The notes beneath the pieces were generated by a model that ran no database searches, had not been told where the DNA came from, and saw only the letters and a program-made list of their open reading frames with translations. A DNA stretch of 27,650 nucleotides from DASZHJ01 sp035581425 (GTDB lineage Bacteria > Pseudomonadota > Alphaproteobacteria > ATCC43930 > CGMCC-115725). Positions 15,917-23,455 of the stretch are shown piece by piece. The translations under genes and the position numbers were made by a program. Location of the stretch: contig DATJVP010000142.1 of NCBI GenBank assembly GCA_035581425.1, positions 1 to 27,650 on the forward strand, read 5' to 3'. The stretch's first letter is position 1, and the number at the start of each line of letters is the position of its first letter.

Positions 15917-16369
15917 CTATTTGCGGCCGAGGCCGGCCTTGCGCAGCATGTCCCGGAGGTCACCGAGCTCGCGGCGGAGTTCTTTGAGCGTGCGCTCGAG
16001 ATCGGCGCCGCTCTCACCCGTCGCAGGCTGCGCCGGCGCGCTTGCCGGTATTTCCGTTTCCTCCGGCCGATCGAGCTGCTCCGCGGGCTTGAGCTGCCCC
16101 TCGCGCAGCAGGCGCTGCACGCCCTTGATCGTATATCCATCGCCATAGAGGCATTGGCGGATGCGGCGCAGCAGCGTCACGTCCTCCGGCCGGTAGTAGC
16201 GCCGCCCGCCGCCACGCTTCAGCGGCCGAATCTGCGAGAACTTGGACTCCCAGAAGCGCAGGACGTGCTGCGGCACCGCGAGCTCCTCCGCCACCTCGCT
16301 GATGGTGCGGAAGGCGGCGGCGGACTTCGCTTGCCGCCGGCTGGAGGGCGGGTCGAACAAATCCGGCAT
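15917..16369 (-). CDS. MerR-family transcriptional regulator
   Basis: The 150-residue protein has a MerR winged helix at about 20-90: FRTISEVAEELAVPQHVLRF (HTH), WESKFSQIRPLKRGGGRRYY (wing) and VTLLRRIRQCLYGDGYTIKG. The C-terminal residues 123-147 (ADLERTLKELRRELGDLRDM) look like a short coiled coil, as expected for dimerisation. It lacks an effector domain or obvious metal-binding cysteines. This type regularly follows ihfA in alphaproteobacteria; its targets are unknown. The ATG at 16369 lies six bases after the ihfA stop, so the two are probably cotranscribed. Confidence 0.92.
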   Translation of the reverse strand: MPDLFDPPSSRRQAKSAAAFRTISEVAEELAVPQHVLRFWESKFSQIRPLKRGGGRRYYRPEDVTLLRRIRQCLYGDGYTIKGVQRLLREGQLKPAEQLDRPEETEIPASAPAQPATGESGADLERTLKELRRELGDLRDMLRKAGLGRK

Positions 16370-16375
16370 CCGTAG

Positions 16376-16699
16376 TTATCCTGCCGCTGGCGCGGCACCG
16401 CCGCTGAGCGCGGCGTTGATCTGATCCTTGAGGACGTGAGAGGCACGGAACACGAGAACGCGGCGCGGCTGGATAGGCACCTCCGTGCCGGTCTTGGGAT
16501 TGCGCCCGACGCGCTTTCCCTTCTTGCGCACGGTGAAGCTGCCGAACGAGGAGATTTTCACGATCTCGCCGCGGGCGAGCGCATTGGAGATTTCGTTGAG
16601 GACCGTCTCCACGAGCATTGCGGATTCGTTGCGGGAGAGACCGACCTCTTGATAGACGGCCTCGCTGAGCTGCGCGCGGGTGACGGTCTGCCCTGCCAT
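16376..16699 (-). CDS. ihfA: Integration host factor alpha subunit
   Basis: IhfA pairs with IhfB to bend DNA at specific sites in transcription, replication and recombination. The 107-residue length is normal. The HU/IHF signature is intact: VKISSFGSFTVRKKGKRVGR followed by NPKTGTEVPI, with P68 the intercalating proline at the beta-arm tip. I start it at ATG 16699 because GGGGGAG lies six to seven bases upstream. The extension to 16765 would run through the -10 box of the predicted promoter. It follows fabH but has its own promoter in the 119 bp AT-richer gap. Confidence 0.96.
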   Translation of the reverse strand: MAGQTVTRAQLSEAVYQEVGLSRNESAMLVETVLNEISNALARGEIVKISSFGSFTVRKKGKRVGRNPKTGTEVPIQPRRVLVFRASHVLKDQINAALSGGAAPAAG

Positions 16700-16736
16700 G
16701 CTGCTCTCCCCCTGACTCGAATGTCGCTGAATTAAA

Positions 16737-16765
16737 ACCTTAACTCGGTCGAGAAAATCCGTCAA
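16737..16765 (-). promoter_or_regulatory. Sigma-70-like promoter for ihfA-merR
   Basis: On the minus strand, -35 TTGACG (16765-16760) and -10 TAAGGT (16742-16737) are 17 bp apart. The start would be about 30 bases before the ihfA ATG. It sits in the most AT-rich intergenic stretch of the window, with A/T tracts that could also bind IHF or HU. Confidence 0.6.
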
Positions 16766-16818
16766 TTACAAAGCTTTGGTAAATGCTCTTGAAGTGGCTC
16801 GCGCGGGAGGCCGCGTAG

Positions 16819-17799
16819 CTACCAGCGCACGAGGCTCGCGCCCCAAGTGAGGCCGCCGCCCATCGCTTCCAGAAGTACCAGATGTCCCTCGCGAATCCGG
16901 CCGTCCGCCGTCGCCTCCGCCAGTGCAAGCGGCACCGATGCAGCGGAGGTGTTGGCATGCCGCTCGATGGTCACGACGACCTTTTCGGGGGCGAGATCGA
17001 GCTTCCGTGCCATGCTCTCGATGATGCGGCGATTGGCCTGGTGCGGCACGAGCCAGTCGATTTCCGCGGGGGCGATGCCGTTGGCGCGGAGCGCTTCATC
17101 GACGACTTCCGCCAAGCGCTGGACCGCGTGCCGGAACACCTCGCGGCCCTCCATCCGGAGATGGCCCGCGGTGCCGGTGGTGGAGGGACCGCCATCGACG
17201 TAGAGCAGGTCGTAGTGGGTCCCGTCGGAATGCAGATGGGTCGAGAGAATGCCGCGCATGCCCCTGCCCTCGCCTTCTGCGATCGGTACGGCCTTCAGTA
17301 CGACCGCCCCTGCTCCATCGCCGAAGAGTACGCAGGTTCCGCGGTCGCTCCAGTCGAGGATGCGCGAGAAGGTCTCGGCGCCGATCACCAGTGCCGTCCG
17401 TGCGAGCCCAGTTCGGATCATGCTGTCGGCGGTCGCGAGCGCGAAGATGAAGCCGGAGCAGACGGCCTGAACGTCGAAGGCTGCGCCGCGGGTCATGCCC
17501 AGCGCCTTCTGGACCTTGGTCGCGGTCGCGGGAAAAGTGTGATCGGGCGTTGCGGTCGCGAGGACGATGAGATCGAGATCGCTTGCAGCCATTCCCGCCG
17601 CGCGCAAGGCCGGCCGCGCCGCGGCCACCGCGAGATCGGAGGTGAGTTCGCCCGCCGCCGCTATGTGGCGTTGCCGGATGCCCGTGCGTTGGACAATCCA
17701 TTCGTCCGACGTCTCGAGTCGGGCCGCGAGCTCGGCGTTGCTGACGATTTTTTCGGGGAGGTAGCCGCCGCAGCCCACGACCACCGAGCGAAAGGGCAT
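16819..17799 (-). CDS. fabH: Beta-ketoacyl-ACP synthase III
   Basis: FabH starts type II fatty-acid synthesis by condensing acetyl-CoA with malonyl-ACP. The 326-residue protein carries the full Cys-His-Asn triad: C114 in AVCSGF, H253 in VPHQANRR and N283 in HANTSAASVPLAL. The C-terminal GGGLTWGASLVRW is also standard. The ATG at 17799 lies one base after the plsX stop, so translation is probably coupled. A same-frame extension upstream covers plsX in the wrong frame and is rejected. The plsX-fabH pairing links phospholipid and fatty-acid initiation. Confidence 0.97.
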   Translation of the reverse strand: MPFRSVVVGCGGYLPEKIVSNAELAARLETSDEWIVQRTGIRQRHIAAAGELTSDLAVAAARPALRAAGMAASDLDLIVLATATPDHTFPATATKVQKALGMTRGAAFDVQAVCSGFIFALATADSMIRTGLARTALVIGAETFSRILDWSDRGTCVLFGDGAGAVVLKAVPIAEGEGRGMRGILSTHLHSDGTHYDLLYVDGGPSTTGTAGHLRMEGREVFRHAVQRLAEVVDEALRANGIAPAEIDWLVPHQANRRIIESMARKLDLAPEKVVVTIERHANTSAASVPLALAEATADGRIREGHLVLLEAMGGGLTWGASLVRW

Positions 17800-17800
17800 G

Positions 17801-18856
17801 TCAAACCGTCGCCGACTGCGGCTTGGCAATGGGCGCGGCGTGCGCTTGTAGCCGCTCCAGCTCGTCGCGGATCTTCTCGAGGAACCCGTTCTTGCGCATG
17901 TCGATCGCAACCGCGATCGCATTGGCGAAGCTGAGCGCGTCCGCGCTGCCGTGGCTCTTAACGGCGATGCCTTGGAGCCCCAGGAACATGGCGCCGTTGT
18001 AGCGGCGAGGATCGAGCCGCCCGCGCAGCTTGAGGAGCGCGCCGCGCGCGAAGAGGTAGCCGATCCGGCCGAGAATCGAATGCCGGAAGGCGGAGCGGAA
18101 AAACTCCAGGATGAGCTTCGCGGTTCCCTCCGCGGTCTTGAGGGCGATGTTGCCGGTGAAGCCGTCGGTAACGACGACGTCGACGGTGCCATCGGCGATG
18201 TCGTTGCCCTCGACGAAACCGTGGTAGCTGATCGGCGAGAAAGCGCTGCGCAGCCGCTGCGCGGCCTCGCGCACGGCGTCATTCCCCTTCATGTCCTCGG
18301 AGCCTACGTTGAGGAGCCCGACCACTGGCTGCACGAGCCCCAGGACCGTGCGCGCGAAGACGTCGCCCATTACCGCGAATTGCACGAGGTTGTCGGCGTC
18401 GCATTCGACGTTGGCGCCGAGATCGAGCATCACGCTCTCGCCGCGCCGCGTCGGGAAATAGGAGGCCATCGCGGGCCGGTCGATCCCGGGCACGGTCTTG
18501 AGCACGAACTTCGACATCGCCATCAGCGCGCCGGTGTTGCCGGCGGAGACGACGCAATGCGCCCTGCCGTCGGCGACCGCATCGATCGCAAGGCGCATGC
18601 TCGAGCGCCTGCCGCTCCGCAGCGCCACGGACGGCTTGGCCTCGCCGCTGATGGCTTCGTCGGTGTGTTGGATGGTCGAGCGCTCGGTCAACTTGCGGTA
18701 ACGCGCCATCAGCGGGCGAATTTTGCTCTCGTCACCGAATAGCATGAAGCGCGCTTGGGGATATCGCTTCAGGGCGATGTGCGCGCCACGGATTACCATG
18801 GCAGGCGCGTGATCGCCGCCCATGGCATCCAGTGCGATGATGACCTCCGCAGCCAC
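17801..18856 (-). CDS. plsX: Phosphate acyltransferase PlsX
   Basis: PlsX converts acyl-ACP and phosphate to acyl-phosphate, the donor for PlsY in phosphatidic-acid synthesis. It is peripheral to the inner membrane. The N-terminus IIALDAMGGDHAPAMVIRGA is diagnostic. VVSAGNTGALMA, MLDLGANVECDADNLVQFA and DVVVTDGFTGNIALKTAEGT follow in the family order. I chose GTG 18856 (351 residues) because it places the conserved start in register and lies 28 bp after rpmF. The longer frame to 18949 runs back into rpmF. A GAGGAG lies about 9-13 bases upstream. The rpmF-plsX-fabH order is widespread. Confidence 0.95.
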   Translation of the reverse strand: MAAEVIIALDAMGGDHAPAMVIRGAHIALKRYPQARFMLFGDESKIRPLMARYRKLTERSTIQHTDEAISGEAKPSVALRSGRRSSMRLAIDAVADGRAHCVVSAGNTGALMAMSKFVLKTVPGIDRPAMASYFPTRRGESVMLDLGANVECDADNLVQFAVMGDVFARTVLGLVQPVVGLLNVGSEDMKGNDAVREAAQRLRSAFSPISYHGFVEGNDIADGTVDVVVTDGFTGNIALKTAEGTAKLILEFFRSAFRHSILGRIGYLFARGALLKLRGRLDPRRYNGAMFLGLQGIAVKSHGSADALSFANAIAVAIDMRKNGFLEKIRDELERLQAHAAPIAKPQSATV

Positions 18857-18884
18857 GAGCGCTTGCGCTCCTCGCCCTACGCGA

Positions 18885-19070
18885 TCAGGTGTTCTCCGCG
18901 ACCGCAACCACCTCGCGACCGTCGTATTGGCCGCAAGCCTCGCAGACATGATGCGGCCGCTTCAGCTCGCCGCAGTTCGAGCATTCGACGTAGGTCGCAG
19001 CCTTGAGCGCGTGATGCGAGCGGCGCATGTTGCGGCGCGACTTGGATACCTTCTTCTTCGGAACGGCCAT
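18885..19070 (-). CDS. rpmF: 50S ribosomal protein L32
   Basis: L32 is a small zinc-ribbon protein of the large subunit. The 61-residue product begins AVPKKKVSKSRRNMRRSHHA, the family N-terminus. It has four cysteines in two C-x2-C pairs (C30/C33 and C43/C46), so this is the zinc-binding C+ form. A promoter and a perfect palindrome lie in its leader. It is followed by plsX and fabH. Confidence 0.97.
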   Translation of the reverse strand: MAVPKKKVSKSRRNMRRSHHALKAATYVECSNCGELKRPHHVCEACGQYDGREVVAVAENT

Positions 19071-19111
19071 GGGTGAAACTCACGTTTGGGAATGCCCCGC
19101 GGGGCCGCTGG

Positions 19112-19140
19112 TAAATAGTCAATATCGAGCCCCTTGGCAA
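19112..19140 (-). promoter_or_regulatory. Sigma-70-like promoter for rpmF-plsX-fabH
   Basis: On the minus strand, -35 TTGCCA (19140-19135) and -10 TATTTA (19117-19112) are 17 bp apart. The start point falls near 19105, about 35 bases before the rpmF ATG, at a 12-base palindrome. Confidence 0.6.
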
Positions 19141-19152
19141 CCATCCTACCCG

Positions 19153-19638
19153 TTAACAGTTGCCGGAGTTGGCGGAGCCGCCGCTCCAGCCGAGGCTTGC
19201 GCCGGCCGCGCGGGGGTAGGGATCGAGCGCCAGGGCTAGCTGTTGCGCTACGGCCTCACCGATGTCGATGGCGTTCCCCTCCAGCGGCTCGACGAGCTCG
19301 CTCTCGTAGTCGATCACTTCGGCGTCGCCGGGGGAGCTGGGCCCGTAAAGCACCGCAAACTCCTCCGCGAGTCGACTTCCCACCGGCTCGAGCGAGACGA
19401 CGCAAGCCTGTACCACCTCCGCGCGGAAGTTGCCGCTGACGCGGAGCATGCCGCGGGGAAGCCGCTCCAGCCGGATCTCGGCCTCAAGCCGGTCGAGCGA
19501 GAGGAGGCCGAAGCGCTGCGCGAGCGCCGCGCGCTCGGCCGACGTCGCGGCGATCGGATAGAGTGCCTCCCGCCCGCCGAGACGGCCGAGCTCCACAGGG
19601 CGCGTGAACTCCGGGATGGGAGCGGTCACGGCGCTCAC
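19153..19638 (-). CDS. DUF177 (YceD) family protein
   Basis: The 161-residue protein belongs to the YceD/DUF177 family found next to rpmF in most bacteria and implicated in 23S rRNA or ribosome metabolism in bacteria and plastids. Family features include FRAEVVQACVVSLEPVGSRL, then a late acidic LVEPLEGNAIDIGEAVAQQL and LALDPYPRAAG. The usual paired cysteines of the C-x2-C type are reduced to one here, as in many alphaproteobacterial members. GTG 19638 overlaps the stop of the upstream chaperone gene by four bases (GTGA). An alternative GTG lies three codons downstream. Confidence 0.92.
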   Translation of the reverse strand: MSAVTAPIPEFTRPVELGRLGGREALYPIAATSAERAALAQRFGLLSLDRLEAEIRLERLPRGMLRVSGNFRAEVVQACVVSLEPVGSRLAEEFAVLYGPSSPGDAEVIDYESELVEPLEGNAIDIGEAVAQQLALALDPYPRAAGASLGWSGGSANSGNC

Positions 19639-20195
19639 TCCTCGAGTACCGCCGATGCCGCCGGCAGGAAAGCGACAGAGCCCGCAGCGAAGTCCGCAGC
19701 GCGCTGTGCCGCCAGCGCCTCCCGCTGAAGCCGCAGATAGCGCGCGAGCATCGCCACATGGGCCGCGGAGGGAGAGGGAACCGTGCCCCAGAGATTGCGG
19801 CGAAGCGCATCTGCGAGCTCATCGGCCGTTCCCGCGAGACCCCGCTCGTAGGCGCGGATACGACCGTAAAACCCTTGTGCCATCGCCTTGACGCGGCGGC
19901 CCACTCCGAGATCGCTCGCGCCCATCTCTCGCAGCGAGCGATCCATGTCCTCAAAGAATGTATCGAAGAGTGCTTGCGCGAGATCGGCGCCGGCGGTGCC
20001 CTCGGCCTTCAGGCGTACGAGCACGAGGAAGGCGTGCAAGGCGACCATCTCGAATCGGCCGTCGATCGTGTCGGGAACCCCGAGATCGCGGAAAAAGACC
20101 GGCGCCCGCGCCTGCGCAACGATCGCGGCATAGAGCTCTCCCGCAGGCTGGCGCGCCCGGCGTGCGCGACGGCTTAGAAGCGAAGGAAATGCCAC
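19635..20195 (-). CDS. Ubiquinol-cytochrome c chaperone family protein
   Basis: The 186-residue protein belongs to the bacterial family related to mitochondrial Cbp3/UQCC1, which helps cytochrome b biogenesis in the bc1 complex. Typical segments are LYAAIVAQARAPVFFRDLGV, then PDTIDGRFEMVALHAFLVLV. After that come LFDTFFEDMDRSLREMGASD and LGVGRRVKAMAQGFYGRIRA. The start is inferred: GTG 20195 (AFPSLLSRRARRAR) has CGAGG about seven to ten bases upstream. An in-frame extension to 20657 would cover bamE and is rejected. It is divergent from bamE and coupled to DUF177. Confidence 0.92.
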   Translation of the reverse strand: MAFPSLLSRRARRARQPAGELYAAIVAQARAPVFFRDLGVPDTIDGRFEMVALHAFLVLVRLKAEGTAGADLAQALFDTFFEDMDRSLREMGASDLGVGRRVKAMAQGFYGRIRAYERGLAGTADELADALRRNLWGTVPSPSAAHVAMLARYLRLQREALAAQRAADFAAGSVAFLPAASAVLEE

Positions 20196-20229
20196 GGATA
20201 TACCTCGGCCGGGCAAGGGGTCCCGACAA

Positions 20230-20258
20230 TTGACACGGACTTCTGGGCGGGTGCAATG
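20230..20258 (+). promoter_or_regulatory. Putative promoter for bamE
   Basis: A consensus -35 TTGACA (20230-20235) is followed after 17 bp by a poor -10, GCAATG (20253-20258). If used, transcription starts near 20265, downstream of the first in-frame ATG at 20256. This supports one of the later bamE starts. The opposite strand carries a possible promoter for the chaperone gene in the same bases. Confidence 0.4.
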
Positions 20259-20324
20259 TCGCCTGAAATGGGCGCGTGCGAGGGAGGATTCAAGCGCGCC
20301 ATGGCCAGCAATCGATCGGAGAAC

Positions 20325-20798
20325 ATGACGCGCCTGCCTCGTATCGCGGTAATGACGCTTTTCGTGGGCCTTTCGGCCGCGAGCGTCTGCGCCTGCAATC
20401 CCACCGTCAATCCCCGCGGCAATCTCCTGACGCCCGCGGCACTCGACCAAATCACGCCCGGCAGCACCGACAAGGCGACGGTAACGCGCATCCTGGGCTC
20501 GCCCTCGAGCGTCGCTACCTTCGACGATCACACCTGGTACTACATCAGCCAGCGCACCGAGGAACTCGCCTTCTTCAAGCCCGAGGTGGTCGACCGCGAA
20601 GTCGTGGTCGTCACCTTCAACAGCGACAACGTCGTGAGCGACGTGCAGAAGTTGCACGACAGGGGCCGCAACGACCTGGAACCGGTGGCGCGCACCACGC
20701 CGGCCCCCGGCAAGGAACTCTCCTTCATCGAGCAGCTCCTCGGCAACTTCGGCCGCTTCAATCCCGCGAGCGCACAGGGCTCCCCCGGCGGGCCCTGA
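20325..20798 (+). CDS. bamE: Outer-membrane assembly lipoprotein BamE
   Basis: BamE (SmpA/OmlA family) is a lipoprotein of the beta-barrel assembly complex on the periplasmic face of the outer membrane. From ATG 20325 the N-terminus MTRLPRIAVMTLFVGLSAAS is a short lipoprotein signal ending VCAC with lipidated C24. The core is clear: LTPAALDQITPGSTDKATVT, RILGSPSSVATFDDHTWYYI and RTEELAFFKPEVVDREVVVV. The C-terminal tail is extended and Pro-rich. ATG 20301, with GGAGGA 13 bases upstream, is an alternative start with a longer N-region. The ATG at 20256 overlaps the promoter. The gene ends three bases from the hppA stop, tail to tail. Confidence 0.92.
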   Translation: MTRLPRIAVMTLFVGLSAASVCACNPTVNPRGNLLTPAALDQITPGSTDKATVTRILGSPSSVATFDDHTWYYISQRTEELAFFKPEVVDREVVVVTFNSDNVVSDVQKLHDRGRNDLEPVARTTPAPGKELSFIEQLLGNFGRFNPASAQGSPGGP

Positions 20799-20801
20799 GT
20801 C

Positions 20802-22907
20802 TCAGCCGAGAGACGCCAGGATTGCCAGCAGCAGGATCGCCACGATGTTGGTGATCTTGATCATGGGATTGACCGCGGGACCCGCGGTGTCCTTGTAGGG
20901 ATCGCCCACGGTGTCGCCGGTGACGGCCGCCTTGTGCGCGTCCGATCCCTTGCCGCCATAGTGGCCTTCCTCGATGTATTTCTTCGCATTGTCCCAGGCG
21001 CCGCCGCCGGAGGTCATCGAGATCGCCACGAAGAGGCCGGTGACGATGGTGCCGAGGAGCATGGCGCCGACGGCGCTAAAGGCCGCCGCGCGGCCGCCGA
21101 TCGCCCAAATCACGAGGTAGAGGACCACCGGCGCCAGTACCGGAAGCAGCGAGGGGATGATCATCTCCTTGATCGCGGCCTTGGTGAGGAGGTCGACGGC
21201 GCGGCCGTAATCGGGCTTGCCGGTCCCTTCCATGATGCCTTTGATTTCCTTGAACTGGCGCCGCACCTCGATGACGACGGAGCCGGCGGCACGACCGACC
21301 GCGGTCATGCCGAGCGCGCCGAAGAGGTACGGCAATAAGCCGCCGATCAAGAGGCCCAGCACCACATAGGGGTTCTGGAGCTGGAAGTCGACCTTGACGC
21401 CGGGGAAGTAGTGCGTGAGGTCGTTGGTGTAGGCCGCAAAGAGCACCAGCGAGGCGAGGCCCGCCGAGCCGATAGCGTATCCCTTGGTCACGGCCTTGGT
21501 GGTGTTGCCGACGGCGTCGAGCGCGTCCGTGATTTTGCGCACTTCCTTCGGCAAATCCGCCATTTCCGCGATGCCCCCCGCATTGTCCGTGACGGGCCCG
21601 TAAGCGTCGAGCGCCACCACCATGCCCGCGAGCGCCAGCATCGTCGTCGCCGCAATCGAGATGCCGAAGAGCCCCGCGACGAGATAGGAGACGATGATCC
21701 CCGCGCAGATCACCACCACCGGAAGCGCAGTCGCCTCCATCGAGACCGCAAGGCCCTGGATGACGTTGGTGCCGTGTCCCGTGACGGAGGCCTGCGCGAT
21801 GCTGCGGACGGGTCGATAGACGGTGGAGGTGTAGTATTCCGTGATCCACACCAGGAGCCCCGTCACGGCGAGGCCGACGAGCGCGCAGACGAAGAGGTTG
21901 CTGCCGCTCACTGCGATTTTTTCGGCACCCACTGTCATGGTGAGCGTGTTGCCGAAGCCGATCAGTCGGCCGACGATGACGGCGATTGCGCCCGCGGAGA
22001 TCACGCCCGCGACCACCAGGCCCTTGTAGAGGGCCGCCATGATGTTCTGGCTCGCGCCCAGGCGCACGAAGAAGGTGCCGACGATCGAGGCGATAATGCA
22101 GACGGCGCCGATCGCGAGCGGAAACACCATCATGGTGTCGCGCTCAACGGGGTCCATGAAGAAGATCGCGGCAAGCAGCATGGTCGCGACCACCGTCACG
22201 GCATAGGTCTCGAAGAGGTCTGCGGCCATGCCCGCGCAGTCGCCGACATTGTCGCCGACGTTGTCGGCGATGACAGCGGGATTGCGGGGATCGTCCTCGG
22301 GGATTCCGGCCTCGACTTTACCGACGAGATCGGCGCCGACATCGGCGCCCTTGGTGAAAATGCCGCCGCCAAGACGCGCGAAGATCGAGATGAGCGAGGC
22401 GCCGAAGGAGAGCGCTACCAGCGCCTCGAGGATCGGCCGCACGTCGTTCCCCGGCAGCGATTGCTTCAGGAAGGCGTAGTAGCCGGAGACGCCGAGCAGA
22501 CCCAGCCCCACGACCAGCATCCCCGTGATGGCGCCCGCACGGAATGCGAGTGCCAAGCCCGCCGCGAGGCCCGAGCGCGCGGCCTGCGCGGTGCGGACGT
22601 TGGCCCGCACGGAGATATTCATGCCGATATAGCCGGCGGCACCCGAGAGCACCGCCCCCACCAGGAAGCCGAGCCCGACGCGCCAGCCGAGGGTCGCGGC
22701 AAGGATCACGAGGACCACGACGCCAGCCATGGCGATGGTGGTGTACTGGCGATTGAGATAGGCGCGCGCGCCCTCCTGCACAGCAGCGGCGATCTCCTGC
22801 ATGCGCGCGGTTCCCGCATCCGCCTTCATCACGGAAAGCGCCGTCACGATGCCATAAACCACCGCCAGCAACCCGCACGCGACAATGAGCCAATAGCCCA
22901 TGGACAT
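20802..22907 (-). CDS. hppA: K+-independent proton-translocating membrane pyrophosphatase
   Basis: HppA hydrolyses pyrophosphate and pumps protons across the inner membrane. The 701-residue length and about 16 helices are normal. Catalytic motifs are intact: GADVGADLVGKVE, DNVGDNVGDCAGMAADLFET, SMTSGGGAWDNAKKYIEEG and TGDTVGDPYKDTAGPAVNP. The subtype-determining site reads GNTTKAVTKGYAIGSA. The lysine after GNTT marks K+-independent enzymes, whereas K+-dependent ones have alanine there. ATG 22907 has GAGGG eight bases upstream; ATG 22901 is less well placed. A possible promoter lies just upstream, but read-through from the thiL/FliL-like genes is possible. Confidence 0.97.
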   Translation of the reverse strand: MSMGYWLIVACGLLAVVYGIVTALSVMKADAGTARMQEIAAAVQEGARAYLNRQYTTIAMAGVVVLVILAATLGWRVGLGFLVGAVLSGAAGYIGMNISVRANVRTAQAARSGLAAGLALAFRAGAITGMLVVGLGLLGVSGYYAFLKQSLPGNDVRPILEALVALSFGASLISIFARLGGGIFTKGADVGADLVGKVEAGIPEDDPRNPAVIADNVGDNVGDCAGMAADLFETYAVTVVATMLLAAIFFMDPVERDTMMVFPLAIGAVCIIASIVGTFFVRLGASQNIMAALYKGLVVAGVISAGAIAVIVGRLIGFGNTLTMTVGAEKIAVSGSNLFVCALVGLAVTGLLVWITEYYTSTVYRPVRSIAQASVTGHGTNVIQGLAVSMEATALPVVVICAGIIVSYLVAGLFGISIAATTMLALAGMVVALDAYGPVTDNAGGIAEMADLPKEVRKITDALDAVGNTTKAVTKGYAIGSAGLASLVLFAAYTNDLTHYFPGVKVDFQLQNPYVVLGLLIGGLLPYLFGALGMTAVGRAAGSVVIEVRRQFKEIKGIMEGTGKPDYGRAVDLLTKAAIKEMIIPSLLPVLAPVVLYLVIWAIGGRAAAFSAVGAMLLGTIVTGLFVAISMTSGGGAWDNAKKYIEEGHYGGKGSDAHKAAVTGDTVGDPYKDTAGPAVNPMIKITNIVAILLLAILASLG

Positions 22908-22966
22908 GGTCTTAACCCTCGGAATCGTTTGATGTCCCTGGGTCCCCCGGGACGAAAGGCGGCCGG

Positions 22967-22995
22967 AACATGCCAGAAGAGGCCGCTTGAGGCAA
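22967..22995 (-). promoter_or_regulatory. Putative promoter for hppA
   Basis: On the minus strand, -35 TTGCCT (22995-22990) and -10 CATGTT (22972-22967) have a 17 bp spacer. The predicted leader is about 55 bases and contains a GTCCC/GGGAC hairpin (22934-22953). The box matches are moderate. Confidence 0.4.
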
Positions 22996-23017
22996 CCGGA
23001 GAAGGCCCCTGGGCGGC

Positions 23018-23455
23018 CTACTTGGGTCTCTCCTGCTCGAAGAGTTTCTGTATCAGGACTTCCTTCACGACGCCCGTGCCGAGCTCGCGGTCCGCTACTT
23101 TAGCGAGGCGTTCCTTGATCGCGCGATCGTTGGCGATGCGGTCCGAACGACTGCGTTGGGCAAACATCCCGTAGAGCTCTTTGTAGAAGGCATCGACCAG
23201 TATCGGCCGCTTGGACTCGATGCTTTCGGCCGTCTGGCCCTCCGCCAGCTCGAGCGCCACACCGACCGAGACCTGGCGCGATACCTCGGTGCCTTCGACC
23301 ACGGGAATCACGAAAAGCGGGAGCTGCACGAAGACGGGCGCCCCTGGGACCGGCTCCGGCGCTTCCTGCGCGCGAGCGGTTCCGGCCGCAGCGACAGCGA
23401 GAGCGCAGGCGAGAAATCGCCGCCGCGCGAGGCTAGAAATGCCGATAGCCCGCAT
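23018..23455 (-). CDS. Exported FliL-like protein with Tat-type signal
   Basis: The 145-residue protein starts MRAIGISSLARRRFLACALA with twin arginines in R-R-x-F-L context, a hydrophobic stretch, and a likely cleavage after ARA (residue 29). A Tat or Sec export signal is therefore expected. The mature part reads VFVQLPLFVIPVVEGTEVSR, then QVSVGVALELAEGQTAESIE, and ends VVKEVLIQKLFEQERPK. Its strand-helix order resembles the periplasmic domain of flagellar FliL, but it lacks FliL's N-terminal membrane anchor and no flagellar genes are nearby. It overlaps the end of thiL by 23 bp. Similar unnamed proteins may occur at this locus in relatives. The function is unknown; the FliL comparison is from memory of the pattern. 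Confidence 0.8.
   Translation of the reverse strand: MRAIGISSLARRRFLACALAVAAAGTARAQEAPEPVPGAPVFVQLPLFVIPVVEGTEVSRQVSVGVALELAEGQTAESIESKRPILVDAFYKELYGMFAQRSRSDRIANDRAIKERLAKVADRELGTGVVKEVLIQKLFEQERPK

Noticed and set aside
20775..20814. Hairpins (CAGGGC/GCCCTG and GTCTC/GAGAC) at the bamE/hppA convergence
   Set aside because: Stems of five to six pairs within the coding ends and no T-tract on either strand, so no terminator is called.
21411..23174. 587-residue plus-strand open frame opposite hppA
   Set aside because: His/Asp/Arg-rich antisense of a hydrophobic protein; no motif.
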